Shown here one piece after another: positions 1-8,278 of a stretch of DNA of 50,542 nucleotides. Source of the DNA: a virus. The notes under the pieces were generated by a model, which was not told where the DNA came from, did not search any database, and worked only from the letters and a program-made list of their open reading frames with translations. Position 1 is the stretch's first letter; each line of letters opens with the position of its first letter. A program made the translations under genes and the position numbers. Location of the stretch: positions 1 to 50,542 of IMG/VR virus record IMGVR_UViG_3300023184_000180; one strand, 5' to 3'.

Positions 1-1
1 T

Positions 2-1408
2 GAACAATCTACACTTGTAACTGAAGACTATAAATCAGGAATGCATCCTCAACAACAATCATTAGAATGGGGATGGATTAATCAATGGTATCAAGGAACT
101 AAGATAGGTCCAGATATCTATCACATTAAACCATTTAAGTTATTAAACTATTGTCCTATTATAGGAACAACATACGAGGTGAAGAATACAGAAGCTAAAA
201 GCTTAGTTGATCTTATGAAACCTTTTCAAGTGTTATATAACGTATGTATGAACCAATTATACAAGCTTCTTGAAAAAGAGGTTGGTAAGGTGCAACTTAT
301 GTCATTAAGACATATACCTATTCCTAAAGATGGAGATGCACAAGATGCTCTTGATATATGGGAAATGGAAGCACGTAATAGAGGAGTGGTATTTATTGAT
401 GACTCTCCAGAGAACTTAAAAGCTCCTAGTTCATTCAATCAGTTTACAGCTCTTGATCTTACACGTACACAGGAGATACAATCTAGATATACATTAGCAC
501 AACAACTTAAAGCTGAGTGTTGGGAACTTGTAGGTATGTCTAAACAACGTATGGGTGCTATTTCTGCATCTGAAAGTGCTACAGGTACTAACACTGCTAT
601 GCAACAGAGTTATTCTCAAACAGAGCCTTTATTTGTGGCTCACGAGTATGTACTTGGACAGTTGTATCAAGCTATAGTAGATGCATCTTTATATGTAGAA
701 AGTTCAAAACCAGAAAGCACTCTATCATATATAACAGATGAAGGAGAAGCTGCATTTGTACAAGTGAATGGAACAGATCTTTCTTTACGTGATTTGAAAG
801 TGTTCCTTACTAACAGACCTGAAGATACTCAGATGTTTAATGAACTTAGACAACTTTCTCAAGCTGTTATTCAAAATGGTGGCACGCTTTATGATGTAAT
901 AGAATTGTATTCTACCAAGTCTATGAGAGAAATGAAGAAAACATTCAAAGATCTTAGAGACCAACAAGTTGCTCAACAACAACAAACTCAGCAATTACAA
1001 CAGCAACAACAACAAGCTCAAGAGCAACAAGCTCAAGCTCAACAACAGTTTGCTATTCAACAACATCAAGAACAACTTGCTCATGATGATTACCAAAAAG
1101 AACTTGATAGATTATCTAAAGAAAAGATTGCTATTATACAAGCTACAGGATTTGGTAGAGTGGAAGGTGAAGATGTTAATTCAAATACTATCCCTGATGT
1201 ATTAGAAGTTAGTAGATTAGCTCATGATCAAGATAAAGCTACTAAAGACTATGGATTAAAAATGGCTGATATTCAATCTAAGAATAAACAAGCTAATGAT
1301 AAAATGTCTATAGAAAAAGAGAAATTACAAGTGGCTAGAGAGAATATGGCAAACGATTTAGCAGTGGCTAAAGAGAATGCTAGAGGACGCAATAACAAAA
1401 AAGATTAA
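2..1408 (+). CDS. Portal protein, crAss-like (5'-truncated by window edge)
   Basis: This is probably the portal, the dodecameric ring at the capsid vertex through which DNA is packaged and ejected. The frame is open from base 2, so the ATG at 41 is internal and the true start lies upstream. Numbering from that Met, the first ~270 residues are a mixed alpha/beta portal-like body. They are followed by a Gln-rich stretch (about 308-350) and a charged coiled-coil-like tail rich in Lys, Glu and Ala, as is usual for crAss-like portals. An EF-hand-like loop (D378, N380, N382, then IPD and LE) sits just after the Gln-rich part. The gene is followed by the scaffold-like and capsid genes, the normal order for the group. 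Assignment rests on position, composition and recalled family similarity. Confidence 0.8.
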   Translation, partial: EQSTLVTEDYKSGMHPQQQSLEWGWINQWYQGTKIGPDIYHIKPFKLLNYCPIIGTTYEVKNTEAKSLVDLMKPFQVLYNVCMNQLYKLLEKEVGKVQLMSLRHIPIPKDGDAQDALDIWEMEARNRGVVFIDDSPENLKAPSSFNQFTALDLTRTQEIQSRYTLAQQLKAECWELVGMSKQRMGAISASESATGTNTAMQQSYSQTEPLFVAHEYVLGQLYQAIVDASLYVESSKPESTLSYITDEGEAAFVQVNGTDLSLRDLKVFLTNRPEDTQMFNELRQLSQAVIQNGGTLYDVIELYSTKSMREMKKTFKDLRDQQVAQQQQTQQLQQQQQQAQEQQAQAQQQFAIQQHQEQLAHDDYQKELDRLSKEKIAIIQATGFGRVEGEDVNSNTIPDVLEVSRLAHDQDKATKDYGLKMADIQSKNKQANDKMSIEKEKLQVARENMANDLAVAKENARGRNNKKD

Positions 1409-1413
1409 AAAAC

Positions 1414-1433
1414 TTCTTTTCTTCGGAGGAGAA
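1414..1433 (+). terminator. UUCG-tetraloop hairpin after portal gene
   Basis: An 8-bp stem (two G-U pairs) is closed by a C-G pair around a TTCG tetraloop, six bases after the portal stop codon. It is followed by A residues instead of a T-run, so it may act as a weak terminator, an mRNA processing site or a 3'-end stabiliser. Confidence 0.4.
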
Positions 1434-1462
1434 AAAAATATTAATGCTATATTATCTGGAAA

Positions 1463-1482
1463 ATTGGACCATATGGACCAAT
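1463..1482 (+). promoter_or_regulatory. 20-nt imperfect palindrome upstream of scaffold-like gene
   Basis: ATTGG and CCAAT arms flank a perfect CCATATGG core, with one A-A mismatch on the axis-symmetric positions. It lies just upstream of a promoter-like sequence and may be a protein-binding site. No function is established. Confidence 0.3.
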
Positions 1483-1487
1483 AACAC

Positions 1488-1518
1488 TTTGATATTATAA
1501 ACTCTTATTATACTTTTA
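1488..1518 (+). promoter_or_regulatory. Putative Bacteroidota-type promoter for scaffold-like/capsid genes
   Basis: TTTG at 1488-1491 is separated by 19 nt from TACTTTTA at 1511-1518. This is close to the Bacteroidota primary-sigma consensus TTTG / TAnnTTTG (last base A instead of G). It lies 32 nt before the ATG at 1551, in the only sizeable gap between portal and scaffold genes. It overlaps a region (ATAAC at 1481, TTATAAA at 1495) that partly resembles the repeated element found near 13183 and 33989. Confidence 0.4.
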
Positions 1519-1550
1519 CATAATAAAACCAAACATAAATACAACTACAT

Positions 1551-2804
1551 ATGGCTGATAATTTAGAAACTATGGGTAATTTTAGTATCCAAGATACTAT
1601 GGAAATGGGAATGGGTAACCAAGAACTGTTAAATGATTTGTTTTCCCCTGAAACATCTACTTCTAATCCAGAAGATGTTCAACCTATCATTAAAGACGCA
1701 GAACCTGCTACACCTCCTGCTAAACCAGCAGTACCAAAAGGTAAAGAGGTAACACCAGTTGATGATGATGCTGATGATAAAGAAAAAGGACAATCTTTAA
1801 TATCAAACTTCTTAGGTGATAACACTGATGAAGATGATGAAGATGATGATGTTCCAGTAGCAAAACCTGCAAAATCTGCAAGTTCTAATGATACTGATGA
1901 TGATGATGAACCACAAGGAACACAATTCACTGCTCTTGCAAATGATCTTTATAAATTAGGAGTGTTTACATCTGATGATGAAGATCAAGAACCAGTAAAC
2001 ACTGCAGAAGATTTCTTAGAAAGATTTAATGAAGAAAAAAAGAAAGGTGCTACTGAATTAGTACAAAACTTTATAGGACAATTTGGAGAAGATTACCAAG
2101 AAGCTTTTGATGCCATATTTGTAAAAGGAGTTAATCCTAAGGAGTATTTTGGTACATATAACCAAGTTGTTAATTTTGCTGAGATGGATCTTTCTGATGA
2201 AAGTAATCAAGTGAAAATAATGAAACAAGCATTAGCTGATCAAGGATTTGATCATGATGATGTTGATTCAGAAATCGAAAGACTTCAGAATTATGGTGAC
2301 TTAGAAAATGTAGCTGCAAAACATCATAAGGTGTTAGTTAAAAAAGAAGCATCTAAGTTACAACAAATGGAAGCTAAAGCTGAACAAGAACAGTTACAAA
2401 AACAAGCTGTTAGAAATCAGTATATAAGTAATGTACAAACCATCTTAGAAGAGAAGGTTAAATCAAAAGAGTTTGATGGTATTCCTATCAATCCAAAATT
2501 AGCAACAGAACTACAAGACTTCTTATTAGTTGACAAGTGGAAAACTCCTACAGGAGAAACACTAACAGACTTTGATCGTGCTATCCTGGATATGAAAAGA
2601 CCAGAGAACCATGCAACGAAAGTTAAGTTAGGACTTCTTATGAAGATGTTAGAGAAAGATCCAACATTATCAACCATACAAAGAACAGGTGTTACGAAAA
2701 AATCTAACGAACTGTTTGGAGAAGTTGCAAGACAAGTAACCAAAGCTAAATCATCTTCAGGTGCTAATAGTTCAGGAGCTAATTCAAAATCATGGTTCTT
2801 ATAA
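1551..2804 (+). CDS. Scaffold-like acidic head protein
   Basis: This is probably the internal scaffold or another head-assembly factor. It sits between the portal and major capsid genes, where scaffolds are usually encoded. The first ~130 residues are very acidic, with several Asp/Glu runs separated by Pro/Ala/Lys-rich segments, so probably disordered. The middle (about 155-265) looks helical and globular. A Lys/Glu/Gln-rich coiled-coil-like helix follows (about 262-290). The last ~20 residues contain a Ser-Ser-Gly-Ala-Asn direct repeat and end in Trp-Phe-Leu, a plausible capsid-contact tail. The leader before the ATG is A-rich with no Shine-Dalgarno site. I see no protease motif. Function is inferred from position and composition only. 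Confidence 0.6.
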   Translation: MADNLETMGNFSIQDTMEMGMGNQELLNDLFSPETSTSNPEDVQPIIKDAEPATPPAKPAVPKGKEVTPVDDDADDKEKGQSLISNFLGDNTDEDDEDDDVPVAKPAKSASSNDTDDDDEPQGTQFTALANDLYKLGVFTSDDEDQEPVNTAEDFLERFNEEKKKGATELVQNFIGQFGEDYQEAFDAIFVKGVNPKEYFGTYNQVVNFAEMDLSDESNQVKIMKQALADQGFDHDDVDSEIERLQNYGDLENVAAKHHKVLVKKEASKLQQMEAKAEQEQLQKQAVRNQYISNVQTILEEKVKSKEFDGIPINPKLATELQDFLLVDKWKTPTGETLTDFDRAILDMKRPENHATKVKLGLLMKMLEKDPTLSTIQRTGVTKKSNELFGEVARQVTKAKSSSGANSSGANSKSWFL

Positions 2805-2842
2805 CAAAAAAATAAATAATAATTAACAAAAACGAATAAACA

Positions 2843-4405
2843 ATGGCAATTCAAACAATCCCTGGGTTAACAGGTTTTACTTACGCTAGAGTAGCTTCTA
2901 TGGACAAGCGTGCAGTAGGTAAACTTACAGACTCCAATCACTTAGAGAGTTTTCACTCGACTGAGCCTGCAGATTATGACAAGAAAATTATTTCTTTATA
3001 TACTCAGAGCTCATTGTACAGTAATGACTTTTTGGACATGATCAACAAAAGCACACCTTATTACATTGATAATAATAGTGATGCTTGGAAATGGCAAATC
3101 GCTGTTCCTTACAAATTCCCAAAAATCATTGACGTCCCTCAATCTACATTAGATTTAATTGATGCTAATAAAACAGGTATTGATGGTCAAGAATTTCTTT
3201 TAGTATTAGATACTAATGAGTTCTCTAAAAATGCTATCATCTCTGTAGGTACACGTCAATATGGTCCTAGATTTTATGTAATCAAAGATCCTATTCCTTA
3301 CAACATGGGGTATTTGTATTCATTTACATTAATAACTGACAATCCAAGAATTGATTTTGTAAACCCTTTATTCTTACAATATGGTATTGAGCTAGAATTA
3401 GTTGATGCTGCTATTGGTGAGTTTGATCAAGACTTATTAGGATTACCAAGATTAGGTGAGCAAATCACAATGTTTGAATCATTAGGTTCTGCATATGGAT
3501 ATGAGCACAAAATCACTGAGTGGGCTGATGACAAAATGATGAGAGATTCTTCTGGAAAACCTCTTGATATTTTAGTGTATGCTCCACAAAGACGTAACCA
3601 ATTACCTTTAACTCGTAATGATGTTAAATGGGAACCGTTTATTGAGTTCTGGATGCGTAAATCAATGATAGAGTTGAAAGTTAAACGTATGATTTGGGCT
3701 AAGCCTGGTACAGTTAAAACTAATGGTTCTAAACAAGAATTGAAACGTACATCTGCTGGTGTATACCACAGAATGCGTAACAATGGAAACTTGGTACAAT
3801 ATAACAGAGGTGAATTCTCTGCTAACTTAATCCGTTCTGTATTTGGAGATTTATTCTACAGAAGAGTGGATGTTAAAGACAGAAGTGTAAAAATGTATAC
3901 TAATGAAGCTGGATTCGATGTATTCCAACAAGCTTTAAAAACAGATGCATTAAACTCTGGTCTTACATTCATGGCTGATTCTGGAAACAGATACATGCAA
4001 GGTGAAGGACAACATATCACTTACAACTTTGCATTTGATGCAATGGTAACTCGTGAGACTGGTAGAGTTGAATTGATTCACTTAAAAGAATTAGATTTAC
4101 CACAAACTAACTTAGAGTTTGGACAAAACAAAAAATCTACTCCAGTATTTATGGTGTTTGATGTTTCTCCAATGTCTGATGGTTCAATGGTAAACAACAT
4201 TAGAGAAGTACGTATGAAAGGTGCTCCTTCTATGACATGGGGTTATATTGATGGTACTCGTCACCACTTAGGTTTTGCTAAGTCTCAAGGTATGAGTTCA
4301 GCTAACAAATTCCCAGGATACGAAATCTGGATGAAAGACAGATGTGATGTATTCATCGAAGATTTATCAAGAACTGTGTTGATCGAGGAAATCCCACAAT
4401 TCTAA
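2843..4405 (+). CDS. Major capsid protein, crAss-like
   Basis: This is the main shell subunit, expected to have an HK97-type fold. The 520-residue length is typical of crAss-like major capsid proteins. The translation agrees with what I recall of the family: an N-terminal arm (GFTYARVASMDKR), an early DMINKSTPYYID segment, and a conserved C-terminal half with FWMRKSMIELKVKRMIWAK and an ending rich in charged/aromatic residues (EIWMKDRC, DLSRTVLIEEIPQF). There is no obvious long propeptide, which fits a separate scaffold gene immediately upstream. The leader is A/T-rich and lacks a Shine-Dalgarno site. It is followed by structured RNA rather than directly by another gene, which may help set its high expression. 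Confidence 0.88.
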   Translation: MAIQTIPGLTGFTYARVASMDKRAVGKLTDSNHLESFHSTEPADYDKKIISLYTQSSLYSNDFLDMINKSTPYYIDNNSDAWKWQIAVPYKFPKIIDVPQSTLDLIDANKTGIDGQEFLLVLDTNEFSKNAIISVGTRQYGPRFYVIKDPIPYNMGYLYSFTLITDNPRIDFVNPLFLQYGIELELVDAAIGEFDQDLLGLPRLGEQITMFESLGSAYGYEHKITEWADDKMMRDSSGKPLDILVYAPQRRNQLPLTRNDVKWEPFIEFWMRKSMIELKVKRMIWAKPGTVKTNGSKQELKRTSAGVYHRMRNNGNLVQYNRGEFSANLIRSVFGDLFYRRVDVKDRSVKMYTNEAGFDVFQQALKTDALNSGLTFMADSGNRYMQGEGQHITYNFAFDAMVTRETGRVELIHLKELDLPQTNLEFGQNKKSTPVFMVFDVSPMSDGSMVNNIREVRMKGAPSMTWGYIDGTRHHLGFAKSQGMSSANKFPGYEIWMKDRCDVFIEDLSRTVLIEEIPQF

Positions 4406-4418
4406 TAATAAAAACAGT

Positions 4419-4465
4419 AGTTACTACGCTACCCATTATAGAACAGCGTCCCAGAGTAACTCTTT
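4419..4465 (+). terminator. Bulged stem-loop with T-tract after capsid gene
   Basis: AGTTACT (4419-4425) pairs with AGTAACT (4455-4461), and nested ACGCT (4426-4430) pairs with AGCGT (4445-4449). That gives 12 bp with a 5-nt bulge (4450-4454) and a 14-nt loop, directly followed by CTTTT. It could be a terminator or attenuator for the capsid mRNA, or part of a structured RNA running into the next hairpin and the tRNA. Confidence 0.45.
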
Positions 4466-4470
4466 TATCC

Positions 4471-4517
4471 GAGAAAAATCCCCTCACCTCCTCTCCCTCC
4501 TAGAGGGGATGATTCTC
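4471..4517 (+). other. Stem-loop exposing an anti-Shine-Dalgarno-like loop
   Basis: Two stacked stems are visible: GAGAA/TTCTC (4471-4475 with 4513-4517) and ATCCCCTC/GAGGGGAT (4478-4485 with 4503-4510), separated by a 2x2 internal loop. The 17-nt apical loop is almost all pyrimidine. Bases 4484-4492 read TCACCTCCT, the conserved anti-Shine-Dalgarno sequence of bacterial 16S rRNA 3' ends. There is no T-run after it, so it is not a typical terminator. Confidence 0.5.
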
Positions 4518-4586
4518 AACCCAGAGTGATGAATACTAGACTTCATGTCTGTATTGCATTCCATTCAATTGGAACACTCTACAAAT

Positions 4587-4660
4587 CGTGTGGTAGAGCA
4601 GTTGGTTAGCTTGCTGGACTCATAATCCAGAGGTCGTAGGTTCGAATCCTACCCACGCAA
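4587..4660 (+). tRNA. tRNA-Met(CAU), initiator-like
   Basis: A full 74-nt cloverleaf can be folded: acceptor 4587-4593/4653-4659, D stem 4596-4599/4609-4612, anticodon stem 4614-4618/4626-4630, T stem 4636-4640/4648-4652, discriminator A4660. The anticodon loop CTCATAA reads CAU (4621-4623). CCA is not encoded. Features typical of bacterial initiator tRNA are an unpaired C1-A72 (C4587/A4659), an A11-U24 pair in the D stem, and an AGGTCG variable/T junction. The anticodon stem has two of the three initiator G-C pairs (the third is A-U). It could instead be elongator Met, or an Ile tRNA modified to read AUA. The gene lies between the capsid gene and the next structural gene. Confidence 0.9.
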
Positions 4661-4693
4661 CAAATTAAACCAAATTATTAAATTAACTACATT

Positions 4694-5662
4694 ATGGGTA
4701 AATCAGGCAAAATTTCTACTATCAAAAGAGAATACAATAGTTCTCAGTTACAAACTATGGATAGTGGATTATCACAAAAAGGTATGACAAGAATTCCTGG
4801 TACAGGAGTTTTTAAATATCCTTACAAAGAATTAGATGGTAAGTATAGAACAGGATTAGATCCAGATGCTACTTACATCAAAAGAATTCAAGATCCAACT
4901 GAAAAAGAACTTGAAATCGAAAGAGTTACAAATCTTAAAAAGAAACTTGAGAATGATATTGGTGATATTGATCTTGGTCCACGTTCTAAATTCTGGAACT
5001 ATGGATTATCAACTTCAACAGATGATCAAACACACGTACAACCAGTTAAGTTATTAGATGATGATAATTATTTTGATCTATCAAATGCTTTTCAAGAAAT
5101 AGCCTTTTCATGGTTGAGAGTACATCCAACAATTGCATCTTCTTACCAAGCATGGGAAAGAGGAGAGTATCCAGCAGATACACAGTTTTATGTTGTTGAT
5201 GATGAGATTGAAACTGCAATTTTATTTAAGAAAAAACAATTGATTAATAAAGCAATTGTTAAGTTTGATCAAATGACTCCTGAGAAGAAACGTAAAGTTG
5301 CAAGACTTTTAGGACTTCCAGTAACAGAAGATTCAAAAGAAGAAGTGGTATACAACTTAGTAGATAATGCATTGAAACAAACAGAATTCAAGAATGGTAA
5401 ATATTCAGGATTGAATCCAGTTGAAGTGTTCAATAGATTTGCTGACATGAAAGAAAGTTTACTCCATATTAAAGATTTAGTAAAACAAGCTGTATTACAT
5501 TCAGTTTATAGAATCAAACCTAATGGTAAGGTTTATGAAGGTGAGTTTGAAATAGCTTCAGATGAAGAAGATTTAATTAAATTCCTTGCAGATGATGATA
5601 ACCAAGATGAGTTATTGACATTAGAAGGTAAATTAAAAACTAAAAAACTAGCTTCTATTTAA
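4694..5662 (+). CDS. crAss-like conserved virion protein, capsid-proximal
   Basis: I do not recognise a specific function. The 322-residue protein starts 33 nt after the tRNA and follows the capsid gene, the usual place for head-associated proteins. The N-terminal ~90 residues are basic and loop-rich. The centre (about 115-175) has aromatic segments (AFSWLRVHPTIASSYQAW). Residues ~175-260 are strongly helical and mixed-charge (KKKQLINKAIVKFDQ; MTPEKKRKVARLLG). The C terminus is acidic and then basic. No signal peptide or membrane segment is seen. The last codons and the stop codon form part of a 13-bp hairpin. It may be an auxiliary capsid or head-completion protein, but that is only a positional guess. 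Confidence 0.6.
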   Translation: MGKSGKISTIKREYNSSQLQTMDSGLSQKGMTRIPGTGVFKYPYKELDGKYRTGLDPDATYIKRIQDPTEKELEIERVTNLKKKLENDIGDIDLGPRSKFWNYGLSTSTDDQTHVQPVKLLDDDNYFDLSNAFQEIAFSWLRVHPTIASSYQAWERGEYPADTQFYVVDDEIETAILFKKKQLINKAIVKFDQMTPEKKRKVARLLGLPVTEDSKEEVVYNLVDNALKQTEFKNGKYSGLNPVEVFNRFADMKESLLHIKDLVKQAVLHSVYRIKPNGKVYEGEFEIASDEEDLIKFLADDDNQDELLTLEGKLKTKKLASI

Positions 5663-5674
5663 GAGGCTAGTTTT
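5644..5674 (+). terminator. 13-bp hairpin overlapping a stop codon
   Basis: AAAACTAGCTTCT pairs with AGAGGCTAGTTTT (one G-U pair) around the 5-nt loop ATTTA, ending in TTTT. The stop codon of the 322-residue gene lies in the loop and stem. It looks like an intrinsic terminator or attenuator built into the end of the gene. The next gene begins only 17 nt later, so readthrough is expected. Confidence 0.55.
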
Positions 5675-5690
5675 AAAAATATAAAAGCAT

Positions 5691-6422
5691 ATGATACCAG
5701 TAGATAGTTTATTATACAAGATTGACCAAAGATTGAATAAGCTATCAACTAATGAGCACCAACAGATTCAATTAGAAGACAAAATCTTAGCTTTGAATGA
5801 AGCTCAGATTAAGTTGATAAAACAAAAAGTTGATGGAATTAGTTCTGCTAATCAATTAGGACTTGATTCATTTAAAAAACGTTACGAAGACTTACAGAGT
5901 CTTGTAATGAACTATAATCATCAACCTTTAGAATTATTCTTAAAAGATGCTGATTTAAACCAATGGGCTGCTAATGTCCATTTACTTGAACCAAGATATA
6001 TGTTCTATGTAGATAGTTACGTATTAGCAGACAAAGGAAGATGTAAAGATAGAAAGATTTGGATTAACCGAGATCTTGCTAAACATGGTGATCTTCAGTT
6101 TATATTAAACAATGATCATTATAAACCTTCATTTGAATATCAAGAAACATTTAATTTCTTAGCATCAGATGAAATCAGTATATTCACAGATGGTACATTC
6201 ACACCTAAGAATATACAGATAATGTACATGAGATACCCAGTGTATATAAATAAAACAGGGTATATTATGATGGATGGAGAGCCCTCATATGATACTGATT
6301 GTGAACTTGAAACATATCTAGAAGATGAACTTTTAGATCTTACAGTTCAAAACTTAGCAATGTATACTGAAAACCAATCTGCTGCACAAAGCGCAGCTTA
6401 CAGAATACAAACAAACGAATAA
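5691..6422 (+). CDS. Putative neck/ring (head-tail connector) protein
   Basis: This is probably one of the ring proteins stacked between portal and tail. The N-terminal ~75 residues form a coiled-coil-like helix rich in Lys/Gln/Leu. The rest looks beta-rich. The C-terminal architecture is an 'IFTDGTF' strand, then an 'IQIMYMRYP' strand, an acidic turn, and a long helix (YLEDELLDLTVQNLAMY). The 242- and 324-residue proteins at 14502 and 15717 have the same arrangement, so the three look like distant paralogues. No catalytic motif is seen. The assignment to the connector family is inferred from this shared pattern and recalled crAss-like homologues. Confidence 0.5.
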   Translation: MIPVDSLLYKIDQRLNKLSTNEHQQIQLEDKILALNEAQIKLIKQKVDGISSANQLGLDSFKKRYEDLQSLVMNYNHQPLELFLKDADLNQWAANVHLLEPRYMFYVDSYVLADKGRCKDRKIWINRDLAKHGDLQFILNNDHYKPSFEYQETFNFLASDEISIFTDGTFTPKNIQIMYMRYPVYINKTGYIMMDGEPSYDTDCELETYLEDELLDLTVQNLAMYTENQSAAQSAAYRIQTNE

Positions 6423-6448
6423 ATTTTTAACTTAATAAATAAAACAAA

Positions 6449-7624
6449 ATGGCTGATTTTTCATTAACCACGCTCTTCGTGGTTCCAGTAGCGCAGGCAA
6501 CTGTCGTTAGTTCTGGCTCAACACAAAACCTGACTGCAGGTACTGTGGGAATCTTTGGTAGCAATTATGCGGCAGTAAATGCTTCTACTATTGTTGCTTC
6601 TACTAATCCTTACTTTTACATTGCACAAGGAAGAGAAAACACTTATCTTGAAGGATCTAAAAGATCTGACAAGATTTCTGGTAAAAACAATGCTGGTACA
6701 GGTCAAAATGTAACTGAATGGTACAAAGTATCAGGATGTGCAACTGCTGCTAACCAAATTACCGATGTAACTAATTTCAGTGTACAATGTGGAGAAACCA
6801 TCACGTTAACTTTACGTGCTCACTCTTCTTATATTGATACATTGTATTTCAATGGATTTACACGTTCAGTAACTATCCAAGCTCCATGTTGTGGTTGTTC
6901 AGACAATCCATGTGATGATGTATCTGATAATACAATCATCAACTTATTGATTGCTAAATTAAGACAAGCTGCTCCAGGTACTAACCCTGACAACATTAGT
7001 TTTAATACATTCTTTACATTTGAGAATATAGGTGGTACAATCTTACGTATTATAGGAAAACCTTTAACTACATATGGACAAACATGTGATATTGCAGCGT
7101 TCCCTTTTGAATATGACAGAATGTATTTCAGAACTTTTGTTTATGCTGGTCCTGCTACTACTGCTGACTTTATTGTTGCTGACAATTGTAATTTTGTTGC
7201 TCAACCAATCATCACTCAACGTTCTTCTTATCCTACTGGACAATCTGCAGAGATTGCTCAATTAGAGAAAAACTTCTATAGCTACCAAGCTGGTTACTTG
7301 AAACATTTATATAGAATGAATGGATATAATCAGAACTTTGAAACTTATGTTAATTCAGGTTCTACTTATACCACATACTATATCAAATTCAATGCGTATG
7401 ATAAATCTACATACCAATGGGGTGATTATATTGAACAAGATTCTACAGTGATTGTTGCTATTCCTGTAAAAACATCTAATGATATTACTTCTGCATTTGA
7501 AGCAATTTTAGTAGCTGCTTTAGGAAGTGTAACAGATCAAGGTATTCCTTGTCTTAGTACAACTACAACTACTTCTACTGCTGCTCCATCAACAACAACT
7601 ACTACTTCTACTCAAATTCCTTAA
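6449..7624 (+). CDS. crAss-like structural protein with Thr-rich C-terminal tail
   Basis: This is a virion protein of unknown exact role. The 391 residues are beta-rich and Ser/Thr/Ala/Tyr-rich. Residues about 146-156 hold a Cys-rich loop (CCGCSDNPCDD). A conserved-looking segment near 260-300 reads QRSSYPTGQSAEIAQLEKN, followed by YLKHLYRMNGYNQ. I recall similar proteins in other Bacteroidota phages near the capsid genes. The last ~22 residues are a Thr/Ser/Ala/Pro tail that ends at the stop codon with no domain after it, unlike the internal Thr linkers in the fibres. It may be a capsid decoration or fibre-base protein; that is a guess. A 13-bp hairpin lies 30 nt downstream. Confidence 0.6.
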   Translation: MADFSLTTLFVVPVAQATVVSSGSTQNLTAGTVGIFGSNYAAVNASTIVASTNPYFYIAQGRENTYLEGSKRSDKISGKNNAGTGQNVTEWYKVSGCATAANQITDVTNFSVQCGETITLTLRAHSSYIDTLYFNGFTRSVTIQAPCCGCSDNPCDDVSDNTIINLLIAKLRQAAPGTNPDNISFNTFFTFENIGGTILRIIGKPLTTYGQTCDIAAFPFEYDRMYFRTFVYAGPATTADFIVADNCNFVAQPIITQRSSYPTGQSAEIAQLEKNFYSYQAGYLKHLYRMNGYNQNFETYVNSGSTYTTYYIKFNAYDKSTYQWGDYIEQDSTVIVAIPVKTSNDITSAFEAILVAALGSVTDQGIPCLSTTTTTSTAAPSTTTTTSTQIP

Positions 7625-7653
7625 GAATAAACAGTAGATAAATATTAATAACC

Positions 7654-7696
7654 TATGCCAGGGGAAAGAGGATAAATCTCATATTCCTCTGGCATA
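7654..7696 (+). terminator. 13-bp stem-loop between structural genes
   Basis: TATGCCAGGGGAA (7654-7666) pairs with TTCCTCTGGCATA (7684-7696), with one G-U pair and a 17-nt loop. It is followed by ATTATTTAAAA, not a clean T-run. It may act as a partial terminator or processing site that raises the level of upstream mRNA. It sits 16 nt before the next ATG. Confidence 0.5.
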
Positions 7697-7712
7697 ATTA
7701 TTTAAAACAAAC

Positions 7713-8276
7713 ATGGCAAACTTACAATTAGATATACTAGTAGTACCTACTTACGATGTTAATACTCTTGGTGTTGCAGATGCTTCTGTATATCCTACTA
7801 ATCCTCCAGTGGTCTCTGCACCATCTATTGAGATTGAAATACCAGGATTCGGAACCAAAATATTACCATTTGTTCCTAACCAATTAAATGTATTTACATC
7901 TTCTAATTTAGAAATTACAGATCCTGGTTGTAACCAACCTCTTCCTGATGGAGTGTATAGATTAAGATATTCTATTGCTCCTGCATATCAGAACTATGTA
8001 GAGAAAACAATATTACGTGTTGATAGACTTCAAGAGAAGTTTGACAATGCGTTTTTACAATTAAATATGATGGAGTGTGATAGAGCACTTAAAACACAAT
8101 CAAGTGTACAATTAAATACAATAAACTTCTTTATACAAGGAGCTATTGCAGCAGCTAATAACTGCGCAGAATATGAGTCTAATACATTATATGCTAAAGC
8201 AGATAGTATGTTAGATGGTTTCTTAAAATCCAACTGTGGTTGTTCTGGTAACAACTACCTAATAAACTTTTATTAA
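7713..8276 (+). CDS. Hypothetical crAss-like virion protein
   Basis: I do not recognise a specific function. The first ~90 residues look beta-stranded (LQLDILVVPTYD; PSIEIEIPGFGTKILPF), then a helical half begins near 97 (VEKTILRVDRLQEKFDNAFLQ). The C terminus carries a CGC motif (KSNCGCSGNN). The two-part design, with a beta platform and a helical tail, fits a small capsid- or neck-attached protein. It is followed after 2 nt by a 31-residue Cys-rich ORF and then by the 120-residue gene, so the three are probably translated together. Confidence 0.6.
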   Translation: MANLQLDILVVPTYDVNTLGVADASVYPTNPPVVSAPSIEIEIPGFGTKILPFVPNQLNVFTSSNLEITDPGCNQPLPDGVYRLRYSIAPAYQNYVEKTILRVDRLQEKFDNAFLQLNMMECDRALKTQSSVQLNTINFFIQGAIAAANNCAEYESNTLYAKADSMLDGFLKSNCGCSGNNYLINFY

Positions 8277-8278
8277 TT

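Noticed and set aside
969-1205. Plus-strand ORF rich in Asn/Leu inside the portal gene
   Set aside because: It is a frame-shifted reading of the Gln-rich CAA tract of the portal, with no leader or independent support.
4471-4517. Simple intrinsic terminator
   Set aside because: There is no T-run after the stem; the preceding hairpin at 4419 with CTTTT fits that role better.
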